64,000 nucleotides of DNA from Niebla homalea (GCA_019925105.1 JAHGAU010000037.1:62001-126000), one strand, 5' to 3'; counted from the first letter of the stretch, positions 37,872-49,578 are shown. Numbers and translations are program-made. Notes: a model not told the origin generated them from the letters alone.

Positions 37872-38678
37872 CTATCGCCCTCGCCCTCGCCCTTGGCCGG
37901 CCTTTCTACCATCATCCTCAACAGTAACCCTTCCCACCACCCGGTCATACACCCACTGCGGCAACCCTGCTCCCCACCAGAGTACCCGTCGCACCATCCA
38001 TTCCAGGCGTCTTACGCACCACCAGCACCACCGCCACCAAACCCTTTCCTCCTCCTCCTCCTCCTCCTCCTCCTCCCCTTCTCCTCTTCCACGTCCTCCG
38101 TCCCGCGGATTCTCACCACCGAAACCGCCCCTCTTCATCCACGCGACAACACCACAGATACTCTCCGCTACCCTCCCCAACCCGATCGCCCGCGTCAAAC
38201 AAACCCAGAGATACCATACCCCGTAGCCCCACAGCAACATATCGACGTACCACCTGTGTCGGGCGTACGTGGCAGGCGTGGCGAGGACCCGGCTGGCTAG
38301 GAGAAAGGGGCCGAGGTAGCTAAGGTGGCAGGACCAGTAGAGGAGGTGATGGTGGTAGGGGAGGGGGAGGTCCGATAGCCACTCCACCCTCACCCGCACC
38401 CCCACCCGTACCCGCACCCTTACCTGCGCCAAACAACCCCAGAGATACCACACCCCGTGGCCCCACAACAGCATATCGACGTACCACCGGTGACGCGCGT
38501 ACGTGGCGGGCGTGGCGAGGAGCTGGCTGGCGAGGAGAAAGGGGGCGAGGTAGCTGAGGTGGAGGCACCAGTAGAGGAGGTGGTTGGTGAGGGGGAGGCG
38601 GTTGGAGGGGTGGAAGGGGAGGAGGGTGGTGGTGAGGTAGGCGATGATGAAGAGAAGGAGGAGGAGGGGGAGGGGCAT
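37872..38678 (-). CDS. Multi-pass membrane protein with an internal duplication
   Basis: Start chosen at the ATG at 38678 (MPLPLLLLLFIIAYL), giving 268 residues. The frame continues upstream only without an ATG. A leading hydrophobic segment is followed by two copies of a ~50-residue module (LLYWCLHLSYLAPFLLASQL... and LLYWSCHLSYLGPFLLASRV..., both containing YARHRWYVDMLLWG). The copies correspond to DNA at about 38425-38590 and 38175-38345. Between them lies VRVRVRVGVRVRV, encoded by a minisatellite of the same type as the arrays at 39-48 kb. A Glu-run (EEEEEEEEEE) and a Trp-rich segment follow. The family is unknown. The minisatellite begins CAG|GTAAGG, a good splice donor, so it may instead be intronic. 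Confidence 0.65.
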   Translation of the reverse strand: MPLPLLLLLFIIAYLTTTLLPFHPSNRLPLTNHLLYWCLHLSYLAPFLLASQLLATPATYARHRWYVDMLLWGHGVWYLWGCLAQVRVRVRVGVRVRVEWLSDLPLPYHHHLLYWSCHLSYLGPFLLASRVLATPATYARHRWYVDMLLWGYGVWYLWVCLTRAIGLGRVAESICGVVAWMKRGGFGGENPRDGGRGRGEGEEEEEEEEEERVWWRWCWWCVRRLEWMVRRVLWWGAGLPQWVYDRVVGRVTVEDDGRKAGQGRGRGR

Positions 38679-38726
38679 TGATGTGCTGCTGCTGCGGTGA
38701 TGATGGGCGGATGGATGATTTGGGGA

Positions 38727-39560
38727 TGGGGTTGTGGGGTTGGAGTTCGAAGTTTTCGGACGTTGGTTGGCGTCGTCAACAATCAAGAGGCAGAGGAATG
38801 GGAGTAAGGAAAGGCAAGGAGAGAAAGAGGAGGTGTGATCCGGGGTTGGAGTTGGAGTTCGAAGTTTTCGGACGTTGGTTGGTTGTCGTCAACAACTACG
38901 AGGATGAGGATAAATAGGAGTAAATAAGGAAAGGAGAGAAGAGGAGGAGTTGTGATTTGGATTTTATAATCACTGGCAAAGGAGGTTGATGGATGGAAGG
39001 AGAAAGAATAATTGTCTGCTTGCTACTGGCATTTATACCAACAAACATTCGTCATAATTGGGCGGTTGGAGTTCGAACTTTCGGACGTGGTTATTGGCGT
39101 CAACAATTAAGAGGAGGAATAATAGGAGTAAGCAAGGCAAGGAGAGAAGAGGAAGAGGTGATTTGGATTTTATATCACTGGCAAATGAGGCAATTAGGCC
39201 TGTGATAGATGGAAGGGGAAAGAATAATTGTCTGCTTGCTATTGGTGTTTATACCAATAGACATTCGCCATGAACTTCTCCAGAAGGTGTCCAAAATCTT
39301 TATACTCAACATACATGGCCTTAATACACGTTGCCTCAATACACGTTGCTCAACTCATTAACGAAACCATGCCTGTCACCAGTTGGTTGGCGTCAACAAT
39401 CAAGACGAGGAGGAAGAAGGGGAATAAGTAAGGAAAGGAGAGAAGAAGAGGAGTGATACGGATTTTATAATCACTGGCAAAGGAGGTTGATGGATAGAAG
39501 GGGAGAGAATAACTATCTGCTTGCTACTGGCATTTATATCAACAAACAATCGCCATACAC
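38727..39560. repeat. Upstream tandem repeats of the membrane protein gene
   Basis: Four copies of a block containing GAGTTCGAAGTTTTCGGACG, GTTGGTTGGCGTC and AACAATCAAGA begin at about 38743, 38848, 39066 and 39380. From the second copy on, each is followed by GATTTGGATTTTATAATCAC and a CTGCTTGCTACTGGCATTTA block. The array starts within 70 bp of the start codon at 38678 and so covers its promoter. Confidence 0.8.
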
Positions 39561-39599
39561 TTATTCATTGAGAAAGGCCTCGAAGAACAGCAAATACCT

Positions 39600-41070
39600 C
39601 ATTCATACACGAAACATGCTATCTTGCCTACATCCATCATACACTCCTCTACCTGAATCATACACTCTTATGTGGAGGAGCTATGCATACGCTCGAGCTA
39701 CTGCGTCCACACTGCTGTCGTGGGCTCACCGTCGTAAGTTCACCCTCATCAATCTTATTACCTTCACCACTTATCGCGCCTTACCACTCGTCACCCTTAC
39801 CAGCACCTACACGCACACCTGCACCCGCACCCACACCCACACTTGCACTCGCACTTGCACTCGCACTTGCACCTGCACCTGCACCCTTACCACCCTCACC
39901 CTCGTCTTTATCACCCTCACTCACCACTCTCACGTGCACCCTCACCTTCACCCTCGCTACCCTCAGTCACCGCCCTTACTCATCACCCTCACCACCCTCA
40001 CCTACCTCACCCTTACTTACCACCCTCACGTGCACCCTCACCTTCACCCTCACCACCCTCACCACTCATCACCCTCACCACTTATCACCCTTACTTGCAC
40101 CTATACCTTCACCATCACCACCACCCTCCCTTACACCCTCCTTACCCCTACACCCCCACCCTTACCTTCAATAAACCCTTTCAACAAAAAGGCGAAAGCC
40201 CACTGCCCCTCAATCCCACCCCCGCAACAGGGCCCAAAAACACCGTCCGTGATCTGGATGGGAGAACCCTGGGAATTGGGCAATGCCCTCGATCCTCACC
40301 CCCATCGCCCTTATCACCCTCACCACTCGTCACCCTTAACTACACCCATACCCATACCCATACCCGTACCCACACCCGTACCCACACTCGCACTTGTACT
40401 TGCACCTATACCTTACCACCCTTACCACCCTCACCCTCACCCTCACTCACCACTCTCACGTGCACCCTCACACCCTTACCACCCTCACCCTCATCATCTT
40501 CATCACCCTCACCACCCTCACTCACCACCCTCCCTTACATCCCCACCCCCACCCTTACCTTCAGCAAACCCCTTCAACAAGTCAGCCAGCCCCCTACCGC
40601 AACAGGGCCAAAAAACACCGTCCGTGATTGGGATGGGAGAAACGGGGGGAATTTGGGGCAATGCCCACGATCCTCACCCCCATCGCCCTTATCACCTTCA
40701 TCGCTCACCACCCTTACCACCCTCCCTTCCACCCTCCTTCCACCTTTACCCATACCCTTCCCTTTAATAAACCCCATTAATAAGAAACGTAGCTTACTAC
40801 CAGTAATCCCCCGTCCTTATTAGGCCCAAAAACACCGTCCGTGATCTGGATGGGAGAAACCCGGGAGTTTGAGCAATGCCTTCTGCCCCGTAACCTCGAG
40901 TTTCATTTTATTATTTTGATTATTTTTATTGGCTTTAACGCCCCTAACTTCATTACTACCTTTATTAATTTTAACCTAAGGGGAAGAGTGAGAGTGGTGA
41001 GTGGTGAGGGTAATGAAGGTGATAAACTTACCGTCCGTGATTTGGATGGGAGAAACCGGGGGAGTTTGGA
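39600..41070. repeat. Minisatellite cassette, copy 3, with ACCGTCCGTGAT units
   Basis: The head (ACATGCTATCTTGCCTACAT) is followed by C-rich CACCCTCACC arrays (39730-40140, 40315-40520, 40665-40760). Between them is a second unit type containing GCAACAGGGCCCAAAAACAC, GATCTGGATGGGAGAA and GGGCAATGCC (anchors at about 40259, 40632, 40850 and 41048). Such units resume at 45851. Long open frames here are artefacts of the 3-divisible repeats. Confidence 0.8.
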
Positions 41071-41280
41071 GGGTGTAGTTTAGCTACTAGCTAATTTACC
41101 GGACATGCGGAATAGCCACTTATTGGCTAAGCGGCTCTTTAGGGGCCGTACGGGGGAGCTTAAAGATTTATATAAGCTAACTTATTTAAATTTTTAAGTT
41201 CTTTATTTTATTTTTAAGGACTTATTTAAATAACGGCTTTTATTAAAATTATTTTATATATATTTTTTCTATTAAAAACT
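41071..41280 (+). repeat. Split direct repeat A1
   Basis: Starts GGGTGTAGTTTAGCTACTAG and contains GGGGCCGTACGGGGGAGCTT. It matches 45413-45640 apart from RIP-type transitions. It is less mutated than A2. Confidence 0.8.
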
Positions 41281-44200
41281 TATTATTTTTTCATTAATTC
41301 CGTATTTAATAAATTATTTAACGTATTTATTATTATGTTTACCTGCTTTAACCTTATTATTACCGCTTATTCTACTTAATTAACCTTACGTAATAAAGTT
41401 ATCCCGGGACTCTTATTATTAAAGGGACCGGCTAAGGCGTCCTTTATAATTAAAAAGGTAACGGATTATATTTTATACGGTTAAATTAAAAAGCTTATTA
41501 ATAATAAATCTATATTTGGATTTACGTCGTAATCTCGTTCTTATTACGCCCGTATCGTAAGTCTACGGCCGTTAACCGAGCTTATTACCTTTAATCTTAA
41601 TAATAATAATAATACCGATATATAAGAAATTAAGGTCTATTATATATAAGGGTTTTTTACTTAGTAACTTAATTAACCTAGGGCCCTACCCCTATAGGTT
41701 CCGTAAACGGGGGGGTAACTATACGTATCAGCCGGATATACCTTATTTACCCAGATATTTTATTAATAGTTTTAACCGTTTTTCCCTTAATATAAATAGT
41801 TTTAAGTTAAGATACGGGGTATAATATTAGAGTTAAAGGCTTTATAAGGCTTATATTATAATAAATATAAAGTATCCTTTAAGGGTATTTCGTTAAATAC
41901 GTTTCTTTATAAATATTATAATATTTATATTAAATTTCCTTTAATTAAAAAATCTTAATTTACCGCTATATAAAAAGGGGATTTAAATTATTTAACCCTT
42001 AAGAAAATCGCAATAAAATATTATTCTTTCGGAGTTAAACCTTAAGGTAAAAAGAACGTATTTAAGAAGAAGTACCAATTATTATTTATTAATATCGAAA
42101 TTTACTTTATAATTCTTTATTACTTTAACCCGGAAAAACGGCTTAAAATATATAAAGCCTTTATAACGTATTAAGCCTATTTCTTTAAGTTATTGGTTTT
42201 ATATACCTTTAACTCCGTAATTCGGTATTATTATATCTTTATCGGCCGTATAATAACTTATAATTAAAATAGACCGGAAAACTAAACGGTTTATAACATA
42301 AATAAGACTTATAATATTTTAAAACCCCGTTTTAATATAATAACCTTTTTAACTTTATAACCGGCCGTTATAATAACGTCAGAATATAAGGATAAAAAAG
42401 ATTAAGTTTATTATAATTAAAATAAGGATAAATATATAGCGTCTGATTTTGAATATCGGTATAATTATATATATTATAATTATAAAGGTTCTTATAAAAT
42501 TTAAAATTATACTTAATAAGGTAATCTTAACGCGTTATTACTCAAATAACCCCGTAATAAATAATTAACCGACTCCGTAACTATCCCTTTATCCTTAATA
42601 AGTATTAATAAAGGCTTATTTTATTATATGGTAAATATAAGTAATAATTGAATAAATAAAGAAGTCCTATTTAAAGTTAAAAAATAAGATTTTTAACTAT
42701 ACCGTTACCCGGATTACGATTATTATTTATTAATAGGGTAATTAAGCCGTTTTAAGGTAAAATTAAGTTATTACGGCCTTAATAGGTCCGCAGTTTACCT
42801 ATTTTACCCGTTAATTATAAAGGATTTTACCGTATTAAATAACGATATCTATAAATAATTAATTAAAAACCGTCTTATTACCTATATATACGTCTTTAAT
42901 AAATTATATATATACTTTTTATTAACTTTAACTTTTAAATTCGACGGTAAATAATACCGTATCTATAACCTTTTATACCCTTACGGGGAATCTATTAACG
43001 ACGGAATCGACGTCCTTTATAAGGCCCTTAAGTATACGTTTATTAATGAAGCGATTAACGCGGTAATTATATAGGGCCCGGGCTTTATATTTATTAAAAA
43101 GGACTTATTTAATATCTTCCGCTATATCTTAATAATTATAAATAACCAGTAATTATTTAAGTTTATATAGAATAATATTTATTATATTAAATATTTCCTC
43201 CCCTTTAAATTAAGAATTATATTATTCTTATTTAATTTTATAATAAAAGGCTTATATTAAATATTTATTATTAAAATTAATTTTAATATTATACTTTATG
43301 ACTTCCTTAATATATTCCCGTTAAGGACCGACTTTAAGGTTTTTAATTAAGTCTTTAACCGCTTATATAATAAACTCGGATTATTTATAAACCTTAAGAA
43401 AAACCTTATAAATATCATATTTAATTTCCTGGGTATTAAGATAAATATCGTAATAATAAAGGTACGCTTATTATAAAATAAGCTATAATAAATAATTTAA
43501 AATATTAAAGATACCTTTAAAAGCCGCTTAATTAAATATATTATATTTAAGTCTTTAGTAAGTTTATTAAGCTTTATAGTTAAAATAATATTATTAAAAC
43601 GGCTTTTCCTTTATAGGCTATATAACGAGCTTATAAAGGTTGATTATTAATAGATCTATATAAATAATAAAATCTATAAAGATTTTTCCTAATAATAAAG
43701 GCTGTTGAATAACTATAACGGCTTATATTTAAGACGGCTTTTAATAACCCGGTTACGGTATTACCTTTATACCGACGCGTCGTTTATTTACGGTATAAGT
43801 AACTATTTACTTAAAGATACTGGGGATATACTTACCCCGGAATTTACCTTTATTTACAGGTTATTTCCTTAATTAAAAAAAGCTTATATAAACGTCCTTA
43901 AGATAATAACTATACTTAAGGCTTTACAATAATAATATACTATATTAATAAAGAATTCAGTAATAATTTACTTAAATAATACGGAAGTTATTTACGGTAT
44001 TAAGAACTTAATTATATAAGGCCAAATTATAAATACCGTCCGTTAATTAGCCTTTATTTTACTTTTAAATAATATTAAGTATATTATAAAATAGATTTTT
44101 ATTAAGGATAATTAAATAATTAATGAAATTTTAAAATTTAAATAAAAAAAAAAATTATTAATAATTTACCTTAGCTTATATATTTATATATATTATAATT

Positions 44201-45202
44201 ATACCGGATTATAAATATATTAAAAACGGGTAAAACGTAAATTAAATTAATTTATAAACGGCGTAATATTTACGTTTTAATTTTATATTAAATATAAAAT
44301 CGTTATATAATATAGGGAGTAACTTTTATTTTAAATAATATATTATATATAAGGTTTATCCGGTTATTTTTACTTTATTTTTTATATTTATTAAATAATA
44401 TATATATTTTATTAATATTAGAAAGTTACTTTATAAGATTATTAAAAGCTACCTTACTGCCGTTAAATTAATATATATTAACTAGAACGTTAAAAACCTT
44501 AAGGTTTTTTAATATTTAATATTTTAACGTTTTATATACAACGTAAAGAAATTATAAAATAAATATATATAAAAAGAACGGCTTTTTATTATTAATAATA
44601 TCCTTATTAAGCTTATATATAGTTTTAATATTATTACCGACTTTAATTTCATTATATAAACCGTTTTTTATTTTATTTATATAGGCTTTTTATAGGTGGG
44701 GGAATTTATTTATGATAAAGCCGATTTTAAACCGGACTTTAAAAAATACTATATAATTTAATTATATATAAAGTTTAAGGACGATTATATAAAACTCTAT
44801 ATTTTAACGTTAAAGATAAATACCTTCCGGGAAGAAATTACCCTTAAGATTATAATAATTTCCGGTAAAACTTATTTTATATAATCTTTAAAAGATTTAT
44901 ATTCTTAAATAATAATTTTATTATAAATTTTATTCTTCTTTCTTATTTTAAGGTTATTTATATAAAACCTTATTATTAATATATTATATAAATAGTTTAT
45001 ATAATATAATATTTATAATAATTATTCCGGTTATTTTTTCCGTTAAGGTATAATTATAAACGTATAAAGAGTTAAGTTAAATATTAAATTTATTAAAAAA
45101 TTTAATAAATAAAAATTAAATATATATTAACTTTATATTATCTTAATTAATAATATTATCCTTATAATATTACGATATTATTAATTTATTTAAATCGTTT
45201 CT

Positions 45203-45850
45203 TTAAGATTTATATTTTAACTTTAAGGGTTTTTAACCTTAATTTTACCCCGTAACCGGACTATAACGGGGGGTACTTTAACGGTAAAATACCTTAAAAT
45301 CTTAATAATAAAATCTTTCTAACTTAAGTTTTAAGATAAGTTAATTAAAATACTATAAATATTAAAAATATTACGTATTTACATATATACGTAATAAGGA
45401 TTAAGTAAATTAAAAAGTATAATTTAATTATTAATTAATTTACCAGATATATAGAATAGCTATTTATCGGTTAAGTAGTTCTTTAAGGGTTATACGGAGG
45501 AGCTTAAAAATTTATATAAATTAATTTATTTAAATCTTTAAATTTTTTATCTTATTTTTAAGGATTTATTTAAATAATAATTTTTATTAAAATTATTTAT
45601 TTATTTACTTTTTTTATATATATAGTTTTATATAGATAGCTTTAAGTTTTTAACTTATATAAGGGGGTTTTTAGCCCTAACTTTACCCCGTAACCGGGCC
45701 ATAGCGGGGGGTACTTCGACGGCGAGGTACCTTAAAACCTCGACGGCGAGGTCCCTATAGCTCAAGTCTTAAGACAGGCCAATCAAAACACTATAAACAC
45801 CAAAAACACCACGTATCCACATATACACGTAGCAGGGATCGAGCAAATTA
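45203..45850 (+). repeat. Split direct repeats B1-A2-B2
   Basis: B1 (about 45203-45412) and B2 (about 45641-45850) share ACCCCGTAACCGG, CGGGGGGTACTT and a terminal AAATTA. A2 (about 45413-45640) lies between them and matches A1. B2 is nearly free of RIP change while B1 is heavily changed (GGGCCATAGCGGGG in B2 against GGACTATAACGGGG in B1). Confidence 0.8.
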
Positions 45851-46640
45851 GGGCAATGCCCACGATCCTCACCCCCATCGCCCTTATCACCTTCATCGCT
45901 CACCACCCTTACCACCCTCCCTTACATCCCCACCCCCACCCTTACCTTCAGCAAAACCCTTCAACAACCCCCATTAACAAGAAGCCAAGCCCACTGCCCG
46001 TCAGGCCCCCCACCGCAACAGGCCCAAAAAACAACCGTGATGTGGATGGGAGAAACCCGGGAGTTTGGGGCAATGCCTCGCCTCCCCGTAAGCTCGATGC
46101 TTGTTTTATTACTTTAATTACCTCTCATCAGCTTCATTACCCTCATCATTCTTACCACCTTCACCCACACCCTAACCTGCACCTTTAACCTCACTTCCAC
46201 CCTCCTCACACCAGCACCCCCACCCCTACCTCAGCAAACCCCATCAACAAGAAACGTAGCCCAATGCCCGTCAGCCCTCCCCCACCGCAACAGGCCCAAA
46301 AAACAACCGTGATTGGGATGGGAGAAACCCGGGAGTTTGGGGCAATGCCTCCTACCAACTCCCATCGGCTTTACCGATTTTTACCCTCAATAGCCTCAAT
46401 ATAAAGGTAAGGATGATCAGCGCGGTGAGCGGTAAGGGTGGTAAGGTCACGTAAGGGTGAGATTGTAGGTGCAGGTACAGGTGTGGTGAGGGTGCACGTG
46501 AGAAGTGGTGAGTGAGGGTCGTGAGGGGTGATGAGGACGATGACCGTAACTTATCGGTAAGGTAAGTTTATAATAGTGAGCTTGCGATAGCAGTATAAAT
46601 ACAGCAGCGGGCTACTTAATAGCTAAATAGGTGAACCAAT
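45851..46640. repeat. Resumed cassette units right of the retrotransposon
   Basis: Begins GGGCAATGCCCACGATCCTC, which is the continuation of the unit interrupted at 41070. It holds two more CAACAGGCCCAAAAAAC...GATGGGAGAAACCCGGGAG units (anchors at about 46047 and 46318), short C-rich stretches, then a switch (CCTCAATAGCCTCAATA) to G-rich sequence from 46430. No gene is seen. Confidence 0.75.
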
Positions 46641-48900
46641 ACCTTATTCATCCATAAACAATGTTACTTTGCTTATATTGTACAGTCCTCTATTTAAGTT
46701 ATATATAATACTATTACATTTAGATCGACTAAATGCAACCATCATTCTCACCTGCACCTACCTCACTACTATTTTCAGCAAGCCTTAACATAAAGGTAAG
46801 GGTGATTAGTGCGGTGACTGGTGAGGGTGGTAAGGGCAACTGAAGATGACGGTGCAGGTTCAGGTAATTGCGGGTGGCGATTGCGAGTGGTGAGTGAGGG
46901 TAGCAAGAGTGGTGAGGATGTAGGTGCAGCTGCAGGTGCGGGTGATAAGGGTGATGAGGGTGCAGGGTAGGGTGTAAGTGAGGGTGGTGAACAAAGGTCG
47001 TGAGTGACGGTAGCGAGGGTGGTGAGGGTAAGGTGAGGGTGCACGTGAGGGTGTGAGGGTGCACGTGAGAGTGGTGAGTGAGGGTGAGGGTGGTGGGTGA
47101 GGGTGAGGGTAAAGGTGCAGGCGTAGGTGCGGGTGATGATTGCGGGTGGTGAGTGTGGGTGAAGGTGCAGGTTAGGGTGTAAGTGAGGGTGGTGAGTGAG
47201 GGTGGTAAGTGAGGGTGATAAGTGTTGAAAGGTGGTAAGTGTTGAAGGTGGTAAGTAAAGTTGAGGGTGCACGTGAGAAGTGGTGAGTGATGGTGATGGT
47301 GAGGTAGATGAGGGTGGTGGTAAGGTCAGGGTGGTAGTGCAGGTGAGGGTGATGAAGATGATGCGGGTGATGAGGGTGATGAGGGTGATGAGGGTGGTGA
47401 GGGTGGTGAGGGTGGTGGGTGAGGTAGGTGAGGGTAGTAGAGCAGGTGGTAATGATGCAGGTAAGGGTGCAGGTGATGGTGAAGGTGAAGGGGAGGTTGC
47501 ACGTGAGAAGTGATGAGTGAGGGTGGTGATTGAGGGAGAAGGTGCAGGTTATGGTGTAAGTCAGGGTGGTGAGTAAGGGTGGTGAGTGAGGGTGGCGAGG
47601 GTGGCGAGGGTTGAAGGTGAGGGTGCACGTGAGGATGCAGGTGAGGGTGAGGGTGCAGGTGAGGGTAAAGGTGCAGGTGAGGGTGAGGGTGAGGTTGGTA
47701 GTGCATGTGCAAATGATGGTGAGGGTGAGGGTGAGGGTGAGGGTGAAGTGTTGAGGGTGGTGGGTGAAGGTGCAGGTGAAGGTACGGGTGTGGGTGCGGA
47801 TGTGGGTGTAGGTGCGGATGTGGGTGCGGATGCGGGTGTAGGTGCAGGTGAGGGTGATGAGGGTGAAGGTGAGGGTACACGTGAGAATGGTGGTTGCGGG
47901 TGGTGAGGGTGGTGAGGGTGGTGAAGGTGAGGATGGTGAGTGTGGTGAGGGTGATGAGGGTGCAGGTGAGGGTGTGCGGGTGCACGTGAGAGTGGTGAGT
48001 GCGGGTGGTGAGTGAGTGAGGGTGCAGGTGAGGGTATGGGTGTGCGTGCGGATGTAGGTGAAGGTACGGGTGTGGGTGCGGATGCGGGTGTAGGTGCAGG
48101 TGAGGGTGATGAGGGTGAAGGTGAGGGTACACGTGAGAATGGTGGTTGCGGGTGGTGAGGGTGGTGAGGGTGGTGAAGGTGAGGATGGTGAGTGTGGGGA
48201 GGGTGATGAGTGAGGTTGGTGAGTGAAGGTGGTGAAGGCGATGAGTGGAGTGGTGAATGTTAGGTGGTAAGGGTGAGGGTGGTGAGTGAGGATAGCGAGG
48301 GTGGTAAGGATGAGGGTATAGGTGCAAGTGCGGGTGCAAGTGCGGGTGAAGTGGCAGGTTAGGGTGTAAGCGTGGGTGGTGAGGGTGGTGAGGGTGAAGA
48401 TGAGGGTGCACATGAGGGTGTGCGGGTGCACGTGAGAGTGGTGAGTGCGGGTGGTGAGTGAGTGAGGGTGCAGGTGAGGGTATGGGTGTGCGTGCGGATG
48501 TAGGTGAAGGTACGGGTGTGGGTGCGGATGCGGGTGTAGGTGCAGGTGAGGGTGATGAGGGTGAAGGTGAGGGTACACGTGAGAGTGGTGATTGCGGGTG
48601 GTGAGGGTGGTGAGGGTGGTGAAGGTGAGGATGGTGAGTGTGGTGAGGGTGATGAGGGTGCAGGTGAGGGTGCAGGGGAGGGTGTGGGTGATGAAGGGTG
48701 AAGGTGATGAGTATTGATGGGCAAGGGTGATAAGTATTGATGGTGATGTGTATTGAGGGTAATGAGTGTTGAAGGTAGTGAGTAAGGGTGAGCGTGATAA
48801 GGGCTGTCATAGTAGCCGACACAGCCCAAGTTTTGTGCTTAAGCCTCCACCTCTTGAAGAGCCCTCAAGGCGTAGATCCGTATTGGAAACAAATCAGGAA
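46641..48900. repeat. Large G-rich minisatellite cassette, copy 4
   Basis: The head at 46650-46740 matches the other cassettes. G-rich units GGTGAGGGT, GGTGAGTGAGGGT and GGTGCAGGTGAGGGT then run for over 2 kb with higher-order repeats. For example, the block GCGGATGTAGGTGAAGGTAC recurs near 48050 and 48490 within near-identical ~430-bp units. The tail at 48808-48900 (GTCATAGTAGCC) matches 5206-5310. Many CACGTG palindromes are interspersed. Minus-strand frames up to 498 codons (His/Pro/Thr/Leu only) are artefacts. Confidence 0.9.
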
Positions 48901-49090
48901 CGGTTTGAAGAGAAGTATATGATGTAGTCAATGCATATAATCAGTATATGATTGGGGCATATGCTCCTCGAAGACCCTTTCCATACTTAACACACCTTGC
49001 CTCAATCCACGCTGCTTAACTCGTTGAACGAAACCAAGCCTGCCACCAATCATCAGACCAGAGATTAATATACCCAATACCTATCATCAA

Positions 49091-49440
49091 TTACTTCTTC
49101 GCCGCTCTCGGGGGCTGGACCCGCCGCTGCTGCTGCTCCTGCTACCCCCTGCCTTCCTGCCTCTTCGAAGAGGCGCCCCTCTTCTGTTTGCTCGACGACG
49201 CGGTCTGATCCTTGTCGTCGTCCTCGTCGTCCTCGTCGATGAAACCAAGCCTGTCACCTCCTCGCCGCTCTTGGGGGCTGGACCCGCTTAGGAACTGCCG
49301 GACCTGCCGCCGCTGCTGCTGCTGCTCCTGCTACGGCCTGCCTGCCTCTTTGAAGCGGGGCCCTTCGTCTGTTTGCTCGACGACGCGGCCTGGTTATTAC
49401 ATCGTCATCGTCGTCGTCGTCGTCGATGAAACCAAGCCTG
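49091..49440 (-). repeat. Two extra tandem copies of the next gene's C-terminal end
   Basis: Units at 49091-49253 and 49254-49440 copy the C-terminal coding end that starts at 49441 (GCCGCTCT anchors at 49101, 49264 and 49451). Both keep the reading frame and a stop. The nearer copy encodes PAVPKRVQPPRAARR-stop and the farther one RVQPPRAAKK-stop, against PAVPRRVQPPRAAKR-stop in the gene. The poly-Asp (GTC) tract is also copied, with fewer units. Confidence 0.9.
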
Positions 49441-49578
49441 TCACCTCTTCGCCGCTCTTGGGGGCTGCACCCGCCTAGGAACTGCCGGACCCGCCGCTGC
49501 TGCTGCTGCTGCCCTGCCTCTTCGAAGAGGGGCCCCTCGTCTGTTTGCTCGACGACGCGGCCCCCTGATTACTACATC

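Larger units (their letters stand above)
41071..45850 (+). mobile_element. Tyrosine-recombinase retrotransposon (DIRS/Ngaro type), RIP-inactivated
   Basis: Repeat order is A1 (41071-~41280), coding region, B1, A2, B2. This is the split-direct-repeat layout of Ngaro/PAT-like elements. Plus-strand traces appear in order. RT: GPGFIFIKKDLFNIFRYI (about 43075), LPFKLR (about 43200) and FLGIKINIVIIKVRLL (about 43428). RNase H: LYTDASFIYGISNYL (about 43767) and YINVLKIITILKAL (about 43888). Tyrosine recombinase: GF-L-stop-VGEFIYDKADFKPDF (about 44683) and YSGYFFR-stop-GII (about 45025), corresponding to the H-x-x-R box with H changed to Y. There are no LTRs and no target duplication. Stops are RIP-type. 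It sits in the middle of a cassette repeat unit. Confidence 0.8.

Noticed and set aside
39487..40823. Plus-strand frames of 326 and 426 codons through the C-rich array
   Set aside because: The same repeat artefact: overlapping frames are all open and the composition mirrors the repeat unit.
47172..48822. Long minus-strand frames (up to 498 codons) of His/Pro/Thr/Leu/Ser
   Set aside because: They are translations of a minisatellite whose units are often multiples of 3. There is no start context, no splice structure and no non-repetitive domain.
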